Source: DATLHO01 sp035539855 (GTDB taxonomy: Bacteria > Bacteroidota > Ignavibacteria > OLB7). From it: a stretch of 64,000 nt of DNA. Each line of letters starts with the position of its first letter. The first letter of the stretch is position 1. Location of the stretch: contig DATLHO010000153.1 of the NCBI GenBank assembly GCA_035539855.1, positions 1-64,000 on the forward strand. The letters are read 5' to 3'. The position numbers and the translations under genes are program-made. Positions 56,413 to 64,000 of the stretch are shown here, piece after piece. The notes under the pieces were generated by a model, which was not told the DNA's origin, made no database searches, and saw only the letters and a list, made by a program, of their open reading frames with translations.

Positions 56413-57116
56413 ACCGATGCCTCGCGCAGGTAAATCCAGATTGGGAGGAAAAGGAAGCCGAGCGCAAGCAGCAGGCCCAGCACGAACGCCACCGAGTAGA
56501 TTGCCTTGGACATGCGCGGCTTCATCGCGCCGAGCGACTGAAGCATGCTCCAGACGCCGTGTCGCAGATGGAAGCCGAGCAGTGCCGTGGCGACGACGTA
56601 GAAGATCACCCACCCGATGTTGCGGAAGGTCTCGACGACCAGCAGATGCAGGTTGCGCGCCTCCTTGCCGTCGAGCGTCGTGACGTATCCGTCGGCGACA
56701 CCGGGACCGAAGCGGAACTGCCAGATGTGCACGACGAGGAAGATCAGCAGCACGATGCCGGTGATCGCCATCGTGCGCGAGCTCAGACCCTGTCGGCTTT
56801 CGCCTCCGCGGCTCTTGTACACCTCGTAGCCCTGTGCGCGCGCCTTCTTCCGGCGCAGCGCGATCGCGATGCCGAGGTAGGCGTGCAGCAGGATCACCAG
56901 CGCCAGCATGATCTCGACGAACACGAGCAATCCACCGAATCCACTGAGGAACGCGGTGTAGCGATTGAACGGATCGGGATTGGTCTGGAGGAGGCTGAGG
57001 TTGCCCGAGAGGTGGGCGATGACGAAGGCGACGAGAAGGATGCCGGTGATCCCAGTGAGGAGCTTTCGCCCCACCTGGGAGGAAAGGGCATCGAGAAATT
57101 TTGCGTGCGTACTCAT
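56409..57116 (-). CDS. sdhC: Succinate dehydrogenase cytochrome b558 subunit
   Basis: 235 residues with five hydrophobic helices: [18 protein letters not shown] near 20-37, then helices near 65-85, 117-133, 166-185 and 203-230. Conserved His residues in these helices (for example in VIAHLSGN and VVHIWQFR) are the expected haem b ligands. The five-helix single anchor is the type B enzyme seen in Bacteroidetes, Chlorobi and epsilonproteobacteria. First gene of the operon. Confidence 0.93.
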   Translation of the reverse strand: MSTHAKFLDALSSQVGRKLLTGITGILLVAFVIAHLSGNLSLLQTNPDPFNRYTAFLSGFGGLLVFVEIMLALVILLHAYLGIAIALRRKKARAQGYEVYKSRGGESRQGLSSRTMAITGIVLLIFLVVHIWQFRFGPGVADGYVTTLDGKEARNLHLLVVETFRNIGWVIFYVVATALLGFHLRHGVWSMLQSLGAMKPRMSKAIYSVAFVLGLLLALGFLFLPIWIYLREASV

Positions 57117-57125
57117 AGGAGGACG

Positions 57126-57133
57126 GAAAATTA
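57126..57133 (-). promoter_or_regulatory. TAATTTTC -7-like box of sdhCAB
   Basis: TAnnTTTC on the minus strand ending 9 bases before the sdhC ATG, giving almost no leader. The gap to the GDPD gene is only 69 bp. Confidence 0.4.
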
Positions 57134-57185
57134 CGACAACGCGTGAGAAGTACGATGTTGCATTACGTAGCGCTTCGGTCTCGGC

Positions 57186-57956
57186 TCAGGAGAGTGCGTC
57201 GAGCGCCGACCGCGTCGCGGCCGGATCGTTGGTAATGATGGCGTCGACGCCCAGATGCACGCAGCGTGCGATCTCCTTCGGTCGATCGACGGTGTAGACG
57301 ATAACGGCGAGGCCGTGCATGTGCGCGTCACGCACGCGGTCGGTTCGAAGCTGCGAGCGCGCCATGACGACCGCCTGGGCGCCCACCCTCAGCGCGGCGC
57401 GCGAAGGCGCGCCGAAGTCGAGCGGTTTGAGAAGGACCCCGCGCGCGATATCCGGGGCCCGATCGCGCAGCGCCGCGACGAGGCGATGATCGAACGAGGA
57501 GAGGAGCACCGAGCGCGACGTGCCGGTCGCGCGCACGGCGTCGACGACGGCTTCGGCGAGCGAGAGGTCTCCCCCGCTCTTGAGCTCGATGTTGACGATG
57601 AGATGCGTCCCGAGCAATTCGAGCACCGCGGCGAGCGTCGGGACGCGCTCGTCCGAGAATCCCGTATCGAACCAGCTTCCGCAGTCGAGCTCGCCGAGGG
57701 CGTCGATGCCGATCGACGAGAGCCGGCCTCGACGGCCGGTCGTGCGGCGCAGCGTGCGATCGTGATGCACGACGGCGATGCCGTCGCTGGTCAGTTGCAC
57801 GTCGAGCTCGACGCCGTCGGCGCCATCGTCGACGGCGCGGCGGAACGCTGCGATCGTATTCTCCGGCGCCGACGCCGACGCGCCCCGATGCGCGATCACC
57901 AGCGGTAACCGCTCCGTGCGCGGCCACTCGAACGGCAGGCGCGCCGGCCTGCTCAC
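57186..57956 (-). CDS. Glycerophosphodiester phosphodiesterase
   Basis: 256 residues, GDPD TIM barrel. The catalytic HRGASASAPENT is near 25-36, ELDVQLTSDG near 54, and the His of VVHHDRTL follows. It hydrolyses glycerophosphodiesters to glycerol-3-phosphate and an alcohol. There is no signal peptide, so it is a cytoplasmic type. The start is GTG at 57956, in a GTGA overlap with fmt; the long upstream frame is a shadow of fmt. Confidence 0.92.
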   Translation of the reverse strand: MSRPARLPFEWPRTERLPLVIAHRGASASAPENTIAAFRRAVDDGADGVELDVQLTSDGIAVVHHDRTLRRTTGRRGRLSSIGIDALGELDCGSWFDTGFSDERVPTLAAVLELLGTHLIVNIELKSGGDLSLAEAVVDAVRATGTSRSVLLSSFDHRLVAALRDRAPDIARGVLLKPLDFGAPSRAALRVGAQAVVMARSQLRTDRVRDAHMHGLAVIVYTVDRPKEIARCVHLGVDAIITNDPAATRSALDALS

Positions 57957-58906
57957 TCGAACCGCTCTCCGGGTGTCACCGGCCGACCGCGAAGATACTC
58001 CTCCGCGCTCATCGCCCGACGACCCTCCGGCTGCACGATCAATACCTCGAGCCGCGACGAGCGGCACTCGACGAAGAGACGCCTGCCGTCGCTCGACAGC
58101 GCGCCGGGATGCGTGTCGCTCGCGTCGCCGGTCATCGTCTGGTCGGCGACGGCTTCGACGACCGATCGGCTTCGGAGGACCTTCACCATCGTGCCGCCGC
58201 GGTGCGTGAACGCACCGGGATGCGGCGAGAGTCCCCGGATGAAGTCGTGGACACGCTCGGCCGGAAGATCCCACTCGATGCGACAGTCGTCGCGGAAGAT
58301 CTTCGGCGCTGGCGTCGCCTGCGTGTCGTCCTGGATCCGCGGCTCGACGGCGTCGCGCTCGATCAGTCCGAGCGTCTCGACCACCGCTTCGGCGCCGACC
58401 GACATGAGCACGTCGTGGAGCTCGCCAGCGGTCGTCTCCGGATCGATCGTCACGCGTCGCTGCAGGATCATCGAGCCGGTGTCGACCGTCCGTCGCAGGA
58501 AGAACGTCGTCACGCCGGATTCGGTCTCGCCGTTGATCAACGCCCAGTTGATCGGCGCGGCGCCGCGGTACTTCGGCAGCAGCGACGCGTGCAGGTTGAA
58601 GCTGCCGCGCGAGGGAATCGAGAAGATCGACTCGGGCAGAATCCGGAACGCGACGACGCAGATGACGTCGGGACTCTTCGAGCGAACGAGCTGCTCGAAC
58701 CCGGGATCCTTCAACGACTCGGGAGTGGCGACCTCGAGCCCGCGCTCGAGCGCGAAGCGCTTGACGTCGGACTGGATCGTCTTCAATCCCCTGCCCTTCT
58801 GCCGATCCGGCGTCGTCACGACCAGGGGCACGACGTATCCGGCGTCGACGATCGCGCGCAGCGATTCGACGGCGAACTCCGGCGTCCCCATGAAGATCAC
58901 TCGCAT
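57953..58906 (-). CDS. fmt: Methionyl-tRNA formyltransferase
   Basis: 317 residues. The N-terminus RVIFMGTPEFAV, the formyl-THF site SFNLHASLLPKYRGAAPINW near 103-122 and the C-terminal tRNA-binding domain are all present. It formylates the initiator Met-tRNA with 10-formyl-THF. Two ATG codons in tandem occur at 58909 and 58906; the second is given. Either overlaps the miaE stop codon. Deformylase (def), a frequent neighbour, is not in the window. Confidence 0.96.
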   Translation of the reverse strand: MRVIFMGTPEFAVESLRAIVDAGYVVPLVVTTPDRQKGRGLKTIQSDVKRFALERGLEVATPESLKDPGFEQLVRSKSPDVICVVAFRILPESIFSIPSRGSFNLHASLLPKYRGAAPINWALINGETESGVTTFFLRRTVDTGSMILQRRVTIDPETTAGELHDVLMSVGAEAVVETLGLIERDAVEPRIQDDTQATPAPKIFRDDCRIEWDLPAERVHDFIRGLSPHPGAFTHRGGTMVKVLRSRSVVEAVADQTMTGDASDTHPGALSSDGRRLFVECRSSRLEVLIVQPEGRRAMSAEEYLRGRPVTPGERFE

Positions 58907-59481
58907 CATCCGTGCATCGTCGGTTTCGAATCGAGTGTCATCACGATCTCGGCCTCGCGCGTCGAGAGCTCGTCGAGCCGCGCGCGAACCTCCGCCTCCG
59001 GATAGTACTCGCACGCGATGTCATAGAACGTCCGGTAATGACCGGCTTCGGAGGCGAGCAGCGACGCGTAGAACGCGCGCAGCTCCTCGTCGGGCACGTG
59101 CCGGCTCAGCAGCGAGAACCGCTCGCACGACCGGGCCTCGATCAGCGCCGCGACCAGCAGCAGGTCCATCATCCGACCGGGCTCGCCCTTTCGCACCTCT
59201 CGGTGCAGCGCCTGCGCGTACGGGTCGCCGGGATCGTGCTCGAGCACCGTGCCGCGCCGGCGGATGTAGTCATAGACGAGCTCGAAGTGCTCCATCTCCT
59301 CGCGCGCCAGGGCGATCATCTCGCGTACGAGACGGTCGCGCTCGGGGTATCGGCTCACGAGCGCCATCGCGTTGACCGCCGCCTTCTTCTCGCAGTGCGC
59401 GTGATCGAGGAGCACGCGATCGAGGTCGGTCTGGGCGACGGCAATCCATCCGGGCTGGGACGGGGCCTTCAAGCAGAGCAT
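58906..59481 (-). CDS. miaE: tRNA-(ms2io6A)-hydroxylase-type diiron protein
   Basis: 191 residues, ferritin-like four-helix bundle. The iron ligands are visible as E and HCEKK (near 28-34), EEMEHFE (near 62-68), EARSCERF (near 115) and SEAGHYRTF (near 145). The N-terminus LCLKAPSQPGWI is usual for MiaE. It hydroxylates the isopentenyl group of ms2i6A37 in tRNA. It is coupled to fmt, so the MiaE-Fmt-GDPD unit mixes two translation genes with a lipid one. Confidence 0.9.
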   Translation of the reverse strand: MLCLKAPSQPGWIAVAQTDLDRVLLDHAHCEKKAAVNAMALVSRYPERDRLVREMIALAREEMEHFELVYDYIRRRGTVLEHDPGDPYAQALHREVRKGEPGRMMDLLLVAALIEARSCERFSLLSRHVPDEELRAFYASLLASEAGHYRTFYDIACEYYPEAEVRARLDELSTREAEIVMTLDSKPTMHG

Positions 59482-59568
59482 CGTTCGTTCAGGGGTCAGG
59501 GAGTTCGAGCGGCCCGCCGCCAATATCCACCATCCGCTCGGTCGCAAGCCTGACATCCGACATATCTC

Positions 59569-59576
59569 GAAAAGTA
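59569..59576 (-). promoter_or_regulatory. TACTTTTC -7-like box of the miaE-fmt operon
   Basis: TAnnTTTC on the minus strand, 87 bases before the miaE ATG, in the 112-bp gap after the TauE gene. Confidence 0.35.
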
Positions 59577-59593
59577 TCCGAAGCGCGAGCCGC

Positions 59594-60358
59594 TCACGAG
59601 AGCTGCCGGATCACGAAGTAGATCGCGAACACCAGCATGACGACGCCATAGGTGCGCTCGAGCGTCCTCGTGCGCATCGTCGACGCCCATCGGGCGCCGA
59701 TGAAGCCGAAGGGAATCACGCCGGCCGACAGCAGCAGCGCCGTCGGCCACAGGATGTTGCCTTCGATCGCGTGGCCGATCGTGCCGGGGATAGCAAGCGC
59801 GGCGACGCAGAAGAGCGACGTCGCGACGGCCTCCTTCGTCTCCATGCGAAGGATCTTGACGAACACCGGCACGAGCACGATGCCTCCGCCGATCGCCAGA
59901 AAGCCGGAGATGAAGCCCGCGATCGCGCCGCCGGCGAAGAGCATCCACGCGGGCCGCTCGGCGTGAACCGGCGCCGGGAGCGCGGGATCGACCGCCCGGG
60001 CAAATCCCCGCTCGATGAACAGCCACGCCGAGTAGGCGAGGATGAGCCCCGTGAGCACCATCAGCAGCGTCCCGGGCGTGCGGCCGGTCAGCAGCACGCC
60101 GACCTGGCTCATCGGAATCGCGGCCGCCAGAGCGCGCCATGCGACGTCGAAGCGCACCATGCGCGAGCGGATGTAGACGATCGATCCCGAGATCGCCGCC
60201 GGGATCGCGGCCGGCAGCGGAGTCGCGACCGAATGGATCTCCGAGAGGCCGAGAATCAGCCGCAGCAGCGGCGTCGCCAGGAGAGCGCCTCCGACGCCGA
60301 ACATGCCGGAGTTGAGCCCGATGAACGTACCGATGAGGACCGTGATCACTTCAGTCAT
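59594..60358 (-). CDS. Sulfite exporter TauE/SafE family permease
   Basis: 254 residues with about eight hydrophobic segments arranged as two similar halves. GLNSGMFGVGGALLATPLL near 14-32 and GFISGFLAIGGGIVLVPVF near 146-164 are the paired TauE/SafE repeats. It exports small anions such as sulfite or sulfoacetate, but the substrate cannot be assigned. It lies 7 bp after the barrel-protein gene and probably ends the pyrE unit. Confidence 0.92.
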   Translation of the reverse strand: MTEVITVLIGTFIGLNSGMFGVGGALLATPLLRLILGLSEIHSVATPLPAAIPAAISGSIVYIRSRMVRFDVAWRALAAAIPMSQVGVLLTGRTPGTLLMVLTGLILAYSAWLFIERGFARAVDPALPAPVHAERPAWMLFAGGAIAGFISGFLAIGGGIVLVPVFVKILRMETKEAVATSLFCVAALAIPGTIGHAIEGNILWPTALLLSAGVIPFGFIGARWASTMRTRTLERTYGVVMLVFAIYFVIRQLS

Positions 60359-60365
60359 AAGGCAG

Positions 60366-61526
60366 TCAGCCGCCCCCGGGCGCGTAGGGCCGATACACGA
60401 GAGCGAATCCCGCCTGGACGTAGAGGAGCGTGCCGTTGAGTCGCTCGTCGTAGCCCGACATCGACATGATCGAGGCGCCGGCCCGCGTGCGCAGGTCGAC
60501 GTGCGTGCCGACGTCGAAGGCGATCCGATAGCCGACCATCGCACCGACATCGAAGCCGCCGCGAAGCCCGGTGCGCAGGGGCTCGTCGCGCTCATCGGTC
60601 GGCTCGGTGCGCAGCGAGTGCATTGCGAGGCCGGCCAGCGGCGTGATCGCCCAGCGACCGAAGCGCGCTTCGTAACCACCGACGACCGAGCCGGCGAGCA
60701 TCGGAAGGTCGCCCGACGGCCACACGACACCTCCGGCGACGAACGGAGACGGCGCATGCGCGACGCCGACGTTCAGCTCGAGGATCACCGTCAGCGCGTC
60801 GTAGTACGCCTCGCCAGCAAGCGTGGCGCCGTAGGCAGCGTCGATTGCCTCGCTCGCATCGCCGAGGACGTTCGCGGAGCGGTAGCCGGCGCTGAAGGCC
60901 ATGCCGAAGCGATCCTCTCGGTACACGCCGATGATGCTGGCTCGCACGACCGCCGCGCGCCAGCTGCCGTCGTACGCCGAGGCGAAGCTCTCGGCCCGCG
61001 CGCCCAGGTCGCCGCGCCCGCGCAGACCGCGCAGGTGCAGGTGGTTGAGGAGCAGATTCAGAAACCGCCGATCCTCGTCGCTCGGGCCGCCCTCGTCGTA
61101 GCGCGCGGCGATGCGCTGGGCGCTGGTTCTGATGAGCTCTCGGAGCGATTCGGCGTGCTCGTCGGCGAACGGTCCTACGCCGCTCTCGGTCGACGCCGCG
61201 GCGAGCAGCCTCGAGATCGCGGAGCTGTCCTCGACGACGTCCGTCGCGGGCAGCGCGACGAGAAGCGCAAGACGCTCGTAGCCACTGAGCCATGCGGGTG
61301 ACTCGCCTCGACGACGCTCGTCGAGCAGGGCGATCGTCTCGCGCACGGTCGCCGAATCAGCCCGGCGCGCCGCGTCGACGACGAAGGCGCGCGCGCTCTC
61401 GACGAACGGAAGGTCGCGGCGGAAGTCGGCGATCCGTCGCTCCAGCGTCGCGGGCTGCGCCGCGAGCGGCAGCGAGAGACCGACGATTCCGGCGAGCGTC
61501 GCGAGCCCGAGCCGCGGCCTAGGCAT
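60366..61526 (-). CDS. Exported protein with a predicted outer-membrane barrel domain, unknown function
   Basis: 386 residues. A signal peptide ends near LAAQP. Residues ~25-165 are helical and Ala/Glu/Arg-rich (RRIADFRRDLPFVESARAFV). From about 170 the pattern becomes amphipathic beta strands with Gly turns (GMAFSAGYRSANV, VVGGYEARFGRWAITPLAG), ending in YVQAGFALVY. I do not recognise the family. It overlaps the preceding lipoprotein gene by 8 bases and is therefore tied to that pair. Confidence 0.7.
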   Translation of the reverse strand: MPRPRLGLATLAGIVGLSLPLAAQPATLERRIADFRRDLPFVESARAFVVDAARRADSATVRETIALLDERRRGESPAWLSGYERLALLVALPATDVVEDSSAISRLLAAASTESGVGPFADEHAESLRELIRTSAQRIAARYDEGGPSDEDRRFLNLLLNHLHLRGLRGRGDLGARAESFASAYDGSWRAAVVRASIIGVYREDRFGMAFSAGYRSANVLGDASEAIDAAYGATLAGEAYYDALTVILELNVGVAHAPSPFVAGGVVWPSGDLPMLAGSVVGGYEARFGRWAITPLAGLAMHSLRTEPTDERDEPLRTGLRGGFDVGAMVGYRIAFDVGTHVDLRTRAGASIMSMSGYDERLNGTLLYVQAGFALVYRPYAPGGG

Positions 61527-62088
61527 CGGGGCGCCCGCCGCCGGCGACGATCGTCTCGGCCGCTCCCTGGAGCTGGCCGACGAGCGCCGTGTCGGTGCCG
61601 ACGACGAACACCTGCAGCACGAGCTCGCGTCCGGTCTTCGGGTCCTTGAAGTTCTTGAACATCCCGGTGCGGATCGTCTCGCGCTGGTGGATGACGTACT
61701 TCTCCTCGTCGATGAACGTGCGCTCGCGCCACTCGACCGTCTCGCCGGCGATCGTCGAGCGCGTGTGCGATGTCTCGAGCGTGTCGGCGATATGCTCGAC
61801 GGGCGACGACGTGACGTTGATCACGAGAATCCCGCGCTGGACATCGCCGTCGTCGTCGGGATTGATGATGATGAACGAATCGTAGGCGGCGTCACGCGTC
61901 CAGTCGGCATCGAAGTCGACCGGGACGGTGAGGTTGAGCTGCGGCGCGCGGGTGTTCTTCGGCTCCAGCAGCAGGTTCTTCGTGGGGATTCCCTTGAGCA
62001 GCACGGTGTGATCGCGCCTCGTGGCGCAGCCGCCGGCGGTGACGGCGACGGCGAGCAGCACGATCGACAATGACCTCGAAGGACGCAT
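61519..62088 (-). CDS. Lipoprotein of unknown function (paralogue of the 62115-62771 gene)
   Basis: 189 residues. The signal ends in lipobox AGGC (Cys21), so it should be lipidated. The mature part is beta-rich. Its C-terminal third (LVLQVFVVGTDTALVGQL, then QGAAETIV) parallels LHLHVYVAGSDPARVAEL with KSAESI in the neighbouring gene, and both have a STIAGE/STVAGER strand before it. The two are probably a tandem duplication. The function is unknown. Confidence 0.75.
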   Translation of the reverse strand: MRPSRSLSIVLLAVAVTAGGCATRRDHTVLLKGIPTKNLLLEPKNTRAPQLNLTVPVDFDADWTRDAAYDSFIIINPDDDGDVQRGILVINVTSSPVEHIADTLETSHTRSTIAGETVEWRERTFIDEEKYVIHQRETIRTGMFKNFKDPKTGRELVLQVFVVGTDTALVGQLQGAAETIVAGGGRPDA

Positions 62089-62114
62089 GGCGGACCTCCC
62101 ACCCGTTGTGAGTC

Positions 62115-62771
62115 TCACGGTACGATGCTGATCGACTCGGCGGACTTCATCAGCTCGGCGACGCGCGCCGGATCGCTGCCGGCGACGTAGACATGCAGGT
62201 GCAGCGGCGTTCGCGCGAGCTCGGACGAGAGCTGGGCGAAGATGTCGGCGCTGCGCAGATCGCGCTTCAGGTAGCGTCCACCCCCTTCGATCGTCTCCTC
62301 GGCAAGCCGCCACTCCAATGGCTGTCCCGCGACGAGCACGCGCTCGCCGGCGACCGTTGATTCGCCCGCGAACGGCTGCTGCGGCGTCGGTCCCACGTAG
62401 ATGCGCATGTAGCCGGGCGTCACCGCCGTCGAATCCTCGAGCCCGGGATCGTCGGTGTGCACGATGAAGAACAGATCGTCCGGCATCCGCGAGGCGCCCT
62501 TGACCTGGTAGCCATCCGGGAGCGTGATCCAGAGATCCGGCGCCGGCGTGATCGACGTCGGAAGCTGAAAGCGACCCGGCGGAAGATCCGTCGTCAGACG
62601 CGCGGACGTATCTCGCGCGAGGCTGTCGCGAGCGATGCTGTCACGACGCTCGATGCTGTCGCGGCGCGCGCGCTCGTTGGCGGTCGGGTCGCGCGCGGTT
62701 TCGGTGCACGCGGCGAGACAGAGCCCGGCGAGCGTGGCGCAGAGCATCGCGGCAGCCGACGGCCGCCTCAT
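62115..62771 (-). CDS. Lipoprotein of unknown function with RDSI repeats
   Basis: 218 residues. The lipobox is LAAC (Cys21). Residues ~35-60 are a degenerate repeat (RRDSIERRDSIARDSLARD) that should form a charged helix or linker away from the membrane. A beta-rich domain follows that resembles the next gene's product. The ATG overlaps the pyrE stop by 4 bases, so it is co-expressed with pyrE, although no link to pyrimidine synthesis is evident. Confidence 0.75.
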   Translation of the reverse strand: MRRPSAAAMLCATLAGLCLAACTETARDPTANERARRDSIERRDSIARDSLARDTSARLTTDLPPGRFQLPTSITPAPDLWITLPDGYQVKGASRMPDDLFFIVHTDDPGLEDSTAVTPGYMRIYVGPTPQQPFAGESTVAGERVLVAGQPLEWRLAEETIEGGGRYLKRDLRSADIFAQLSSELARTPLHLHVYVAGSDPARVAELMKSAESISIVP

Positions 62772-63415
62772 GCGAACGTCCCCAGGTGCTCGCGCAGCCG
62801 ATCGGCGATCTCGGGGCGCGCCTCGATCACGTCGTGCACCGTCAGCAGCGGATGCACTTTCAGGCCGGTCGACTTCTCGAGCTCCTCGCGCGCGGTCCCG
62901 CTGCCACGCTCCAGCGGCTCGCCGCGATCGAACGCGATGAGGAATCCGAGCGACTCGCAGCCGGCGTCGCGGAGCTTCTCGATCGACTCGAGCTTCGTGC
63001 CGCCGGTCGTGATCACATCGTCGACGATCGCCGCCTTGTCGCCGCGATTGAGCACGCCGAGAAAGGCGCTCTTGTCGCCGTGACTCTTCGCCTCCTTGCG
63101 ATCACTCACCGCACGGATGTTCTCCCGCGCTCCTCCCTGCATCGCGATCGCGGTCGCCGTCGCGATGGGAATCCCCTTGTACGCCGAGCCGAAGACCACC
63201 GTCGCCTCGTCGAAGTCCGGCGTCAACTGCAGCAGTCCCGCGTACAGCCGGCCCAGCGTCGCGAGCTGGCGGCCGTTGCACAGCGAGCCCGTGTTGAAGA
63301 AGTACGGCGACGTGCGTCCGCTCTTGAGCGTGAACTCCCCGAAGGTGAGCACGCCCTCGCTCATGAAGAACTCGAGCGCTTCGGTCCGCAGGTCGGTGAA
63401 ATCGTAGAGATGCAT
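62768..63415 (-). CDS. pyrE: Orotate phosphoribosyltransferase
   Basis: 215 residues. The PRPP-binding motif is AIVDDVITTGGTK near 129-141, and KSGRTSPYFFNTG (30s) and FGSAYKGIPIA (75-85) form the orotate and hood regions. It makes orotidine-5-phosphate in pyrimidine synthesis. It begins a unit that continues into two lipoproteins, a barrel protein and the TauE permease. No other pyr genes are in the window. Confidence 0.94.
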   Translation of the reverse strand: MHLYDFTDLRTEALEFFMSEGVLTFGEFTLKSGRTSPYFFNTGSLCNGRQLATLGRLYAGLLQLTPDFDEATVVFGSAYKGIPIATATAIAMQGGARENIRAVSDRKEAKSHGDKSAFLGVLNRGDKAAIVDDVITTGGTKLESIEKLRDAGCESLGFLIAFDRGEPLERGSGTAREELEKSTGLKVHPLLTVHDVIEARPEIADRLREHLGTFA

Positions 63416-63477
63416 CGGTGCGTGTTTCGATTGCGGTCGTGTGATGGCGTGGTGCGCGCGCGGCCTGTCCGCGCGCC

Positions 63478-63810
63478 TCAGATCGCGAGATCCTCCGGAA
63501 CGTCGATAATCATGCGGAGCATCGCCGAGGAAAGCGTCTTGCCCTGGGCATCGAGCTTCAGCGAGACTGTGCCGCCGCCGCCGAGCGTGTTGTGCAGCAG
63601 GAAGTTGAGCGCGTGGAGATTCGGCAGCTCGAAGCGCTCGACCGGTCCGTGACAGATGCCGGTGAAGTGCTCCTTGACGCGCTTGGTCGTCAGCGCCGCG
63701 GCGATGATCGGATAGTACTCGGGCCGGCGCGCGATGACGCCGACGTTGCCGGCATCGCCCTTGTCGCCCGAGCGCGCGTGCGCCAGTGAGAGTAGCTGGA
63801 CCTGTTTCAT
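63478..63810 (-). CDS. AtuA-like C-terminal domain protein (split gene partner)
   Basis: 110 residues. It matches the small domain found at the C-terminus of AtuA/DUF1446 proteins: ARSGDKGDAGNVGVIAR near 12-28, VERFELPNLHALNFLL near 57-72, and GGGGTVSLKLDAQGKT. Here it is a separate gene 37 bp after the main DUF1446 domain gene. The pair belongs to the acyclic terpene utilisation/acyl-CoA carboxylase-associated family with no settled biochemical role. Confidence 0.85.
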   Translation of the reverse strand: MKQVQLLSLAHARSGDKGDAGNVGVIARRPEYYPIIAAALTTKRVKEHFTGICHGPVERFELPNLHALNFLLHNTLGGGGTVSLKLDAQGKTLSSAMLRMIIDVPEDLAI

Positions 63811-63847
63811 GCTCGCTCCCCGTATGAAAGACTACGACAGTGAATGT

Positions 63848-64000
63848 CTACGACTCGACGACCTCGATCTTCACGCGCGGATCGATCCGCGTCTTCTCGA
63901 TGAGCGCCGGCCAGTACGCGACCACCTCGGAGGGACGCGGACGGCCGCCGGCGAAGCCGGTGACGTTCGGCGGACCGGTGAGGATCAGCGGCGCAATCTC
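63848..64000 (-). CDS. AtuA family (DUF1446) protein, C-terminal end only
   Basis: Partial gene running off the window edge; only the last 50 codons and the stop are present. The translated end includes TGPPNVTGFAGGRPRPSEVV and YWPALIE, the characteristic close of the AtuA/DUF1446 domain. It is too short for the usual tools to call, but the reading frame, the stop and the following C-terminal-domain gene all agree. Confidence 0.8.
   Translation of the reverse strand, partial: EIAPLILTGPPNVTGFAGGRPRPSEVVAYWPALIEKTRIDPRVKIEVVES

Noticed and set aside
54817..56433. A 538-codon plus-strand open frame opposite sdhA
   Set aside because: Same kind of shadow: repetitive acidic/basic composition, no recognisable domain, and sdhA on the other strand is unambiguous.

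Overview
The window is about 64 kb of high-GC bacterial chromosome, densely packed with genes. Many adjacent genes overlap by 1 or 4 bases (TGATG, ATGA or GTGA junctions), and GTG starts occur at several of them. I see no insertion sequence, phage, CRISPR array or rRNA. Three things point to the Fibrobacteres-Chlorobi-Bacteroidetes (FCB) assemblage: (i) promoter-like TAnnTTTG and TAnnTTGC boxes upstream of most transcription units, the -7 element known for the Bacteroidetes primary sigma factor; (ii) a 1995-residue C25 (gingipain/PorU-type) peptidase ending in a FlgD-like/type IX secretion C-terminal domain; (iii) a bacillithiol-type BshA and a three-gene b558-type succinate dehydrogenase/fumarate reductase. 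The base composition would suit a high-GC relative of Chlorobiota/Kapabacteria or Rhodothermota. This placement is inference, not proof.

Layout. 1-5.1 kb: a GT2 glycosyltransferase, a DUF1207-like outer-membrane protein and a site-2 protease on the minus strand, diverging from a LolC/E-type permease and a STAS protein. 5.1-10.6 kb: YigZ, an Omp85/TamA-like barrel and glycerate kinase (minus), diverging from bshA and an inositol-phosphatase family gene. 10.7-19.3 kb: a PspC-domain gene leading the pabB-pabA-pabC folate branch, then 5-formyl-THF cyclo-ligase, an SDR reductase, an M20 peptidase, Der and a HIT protein, all minus. 19.4-24.4 kb: an orphan NuoF-like subunit, a YIP1 membrane protein and a LysM transglycosylase (MltD type). 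24.5-29.1 kb: a FloA-HAD-HisA-like-RarA-cytidine deaminase run on the minus strand, with a 26-bp tandem repeat before the deaminase. 29.2-32.0 kb: a compact operon of an ATP-grasp ligase, a GCS2-family carboxylate-amine ligase and a J-domain protein, the best candidate here for an uncharacterised pathway. 32.2-41.7 kb: YajQ, a peptidoglycan amidase and an L,D-transpeptidase (convergent), TypA, an unknown 270-residue protein, a double-length ThyX, a GIY-YIG protein, tRNA-Gly(CCC), a Nudix hydrolase and a small membrane-anchored protein. 41.8-53.5 kb: the giant C25 peptidase downstream of a polysaccharide export cluster (Wza-like, Wzz-like, GT4, O-antigen ligase-like). 53.7-64 kb: SdhCAB, then MiaE-Fmt-GDPD, then pyrE with two related lipoproteins, a barrel protein and a TauE permease, ending in a split AtuA pair cut by the window edge.

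Themes. Several genes serve folate and one-carbon metabolism (PabABC, 5-formyl-THF cyclo-ligase, ThyX, Fmt). Others serve envelope building (Omp85, LolC/E-like, MltD, amidase, L,D-transpeptidase, polysaccharide export, C25 peptidase) and translation (Der, TypA, Fmt, MiaE). Perfect-stem, probably bidirectional terminators separate convergent units at 20.8, 24.4 and 41.7 kb.
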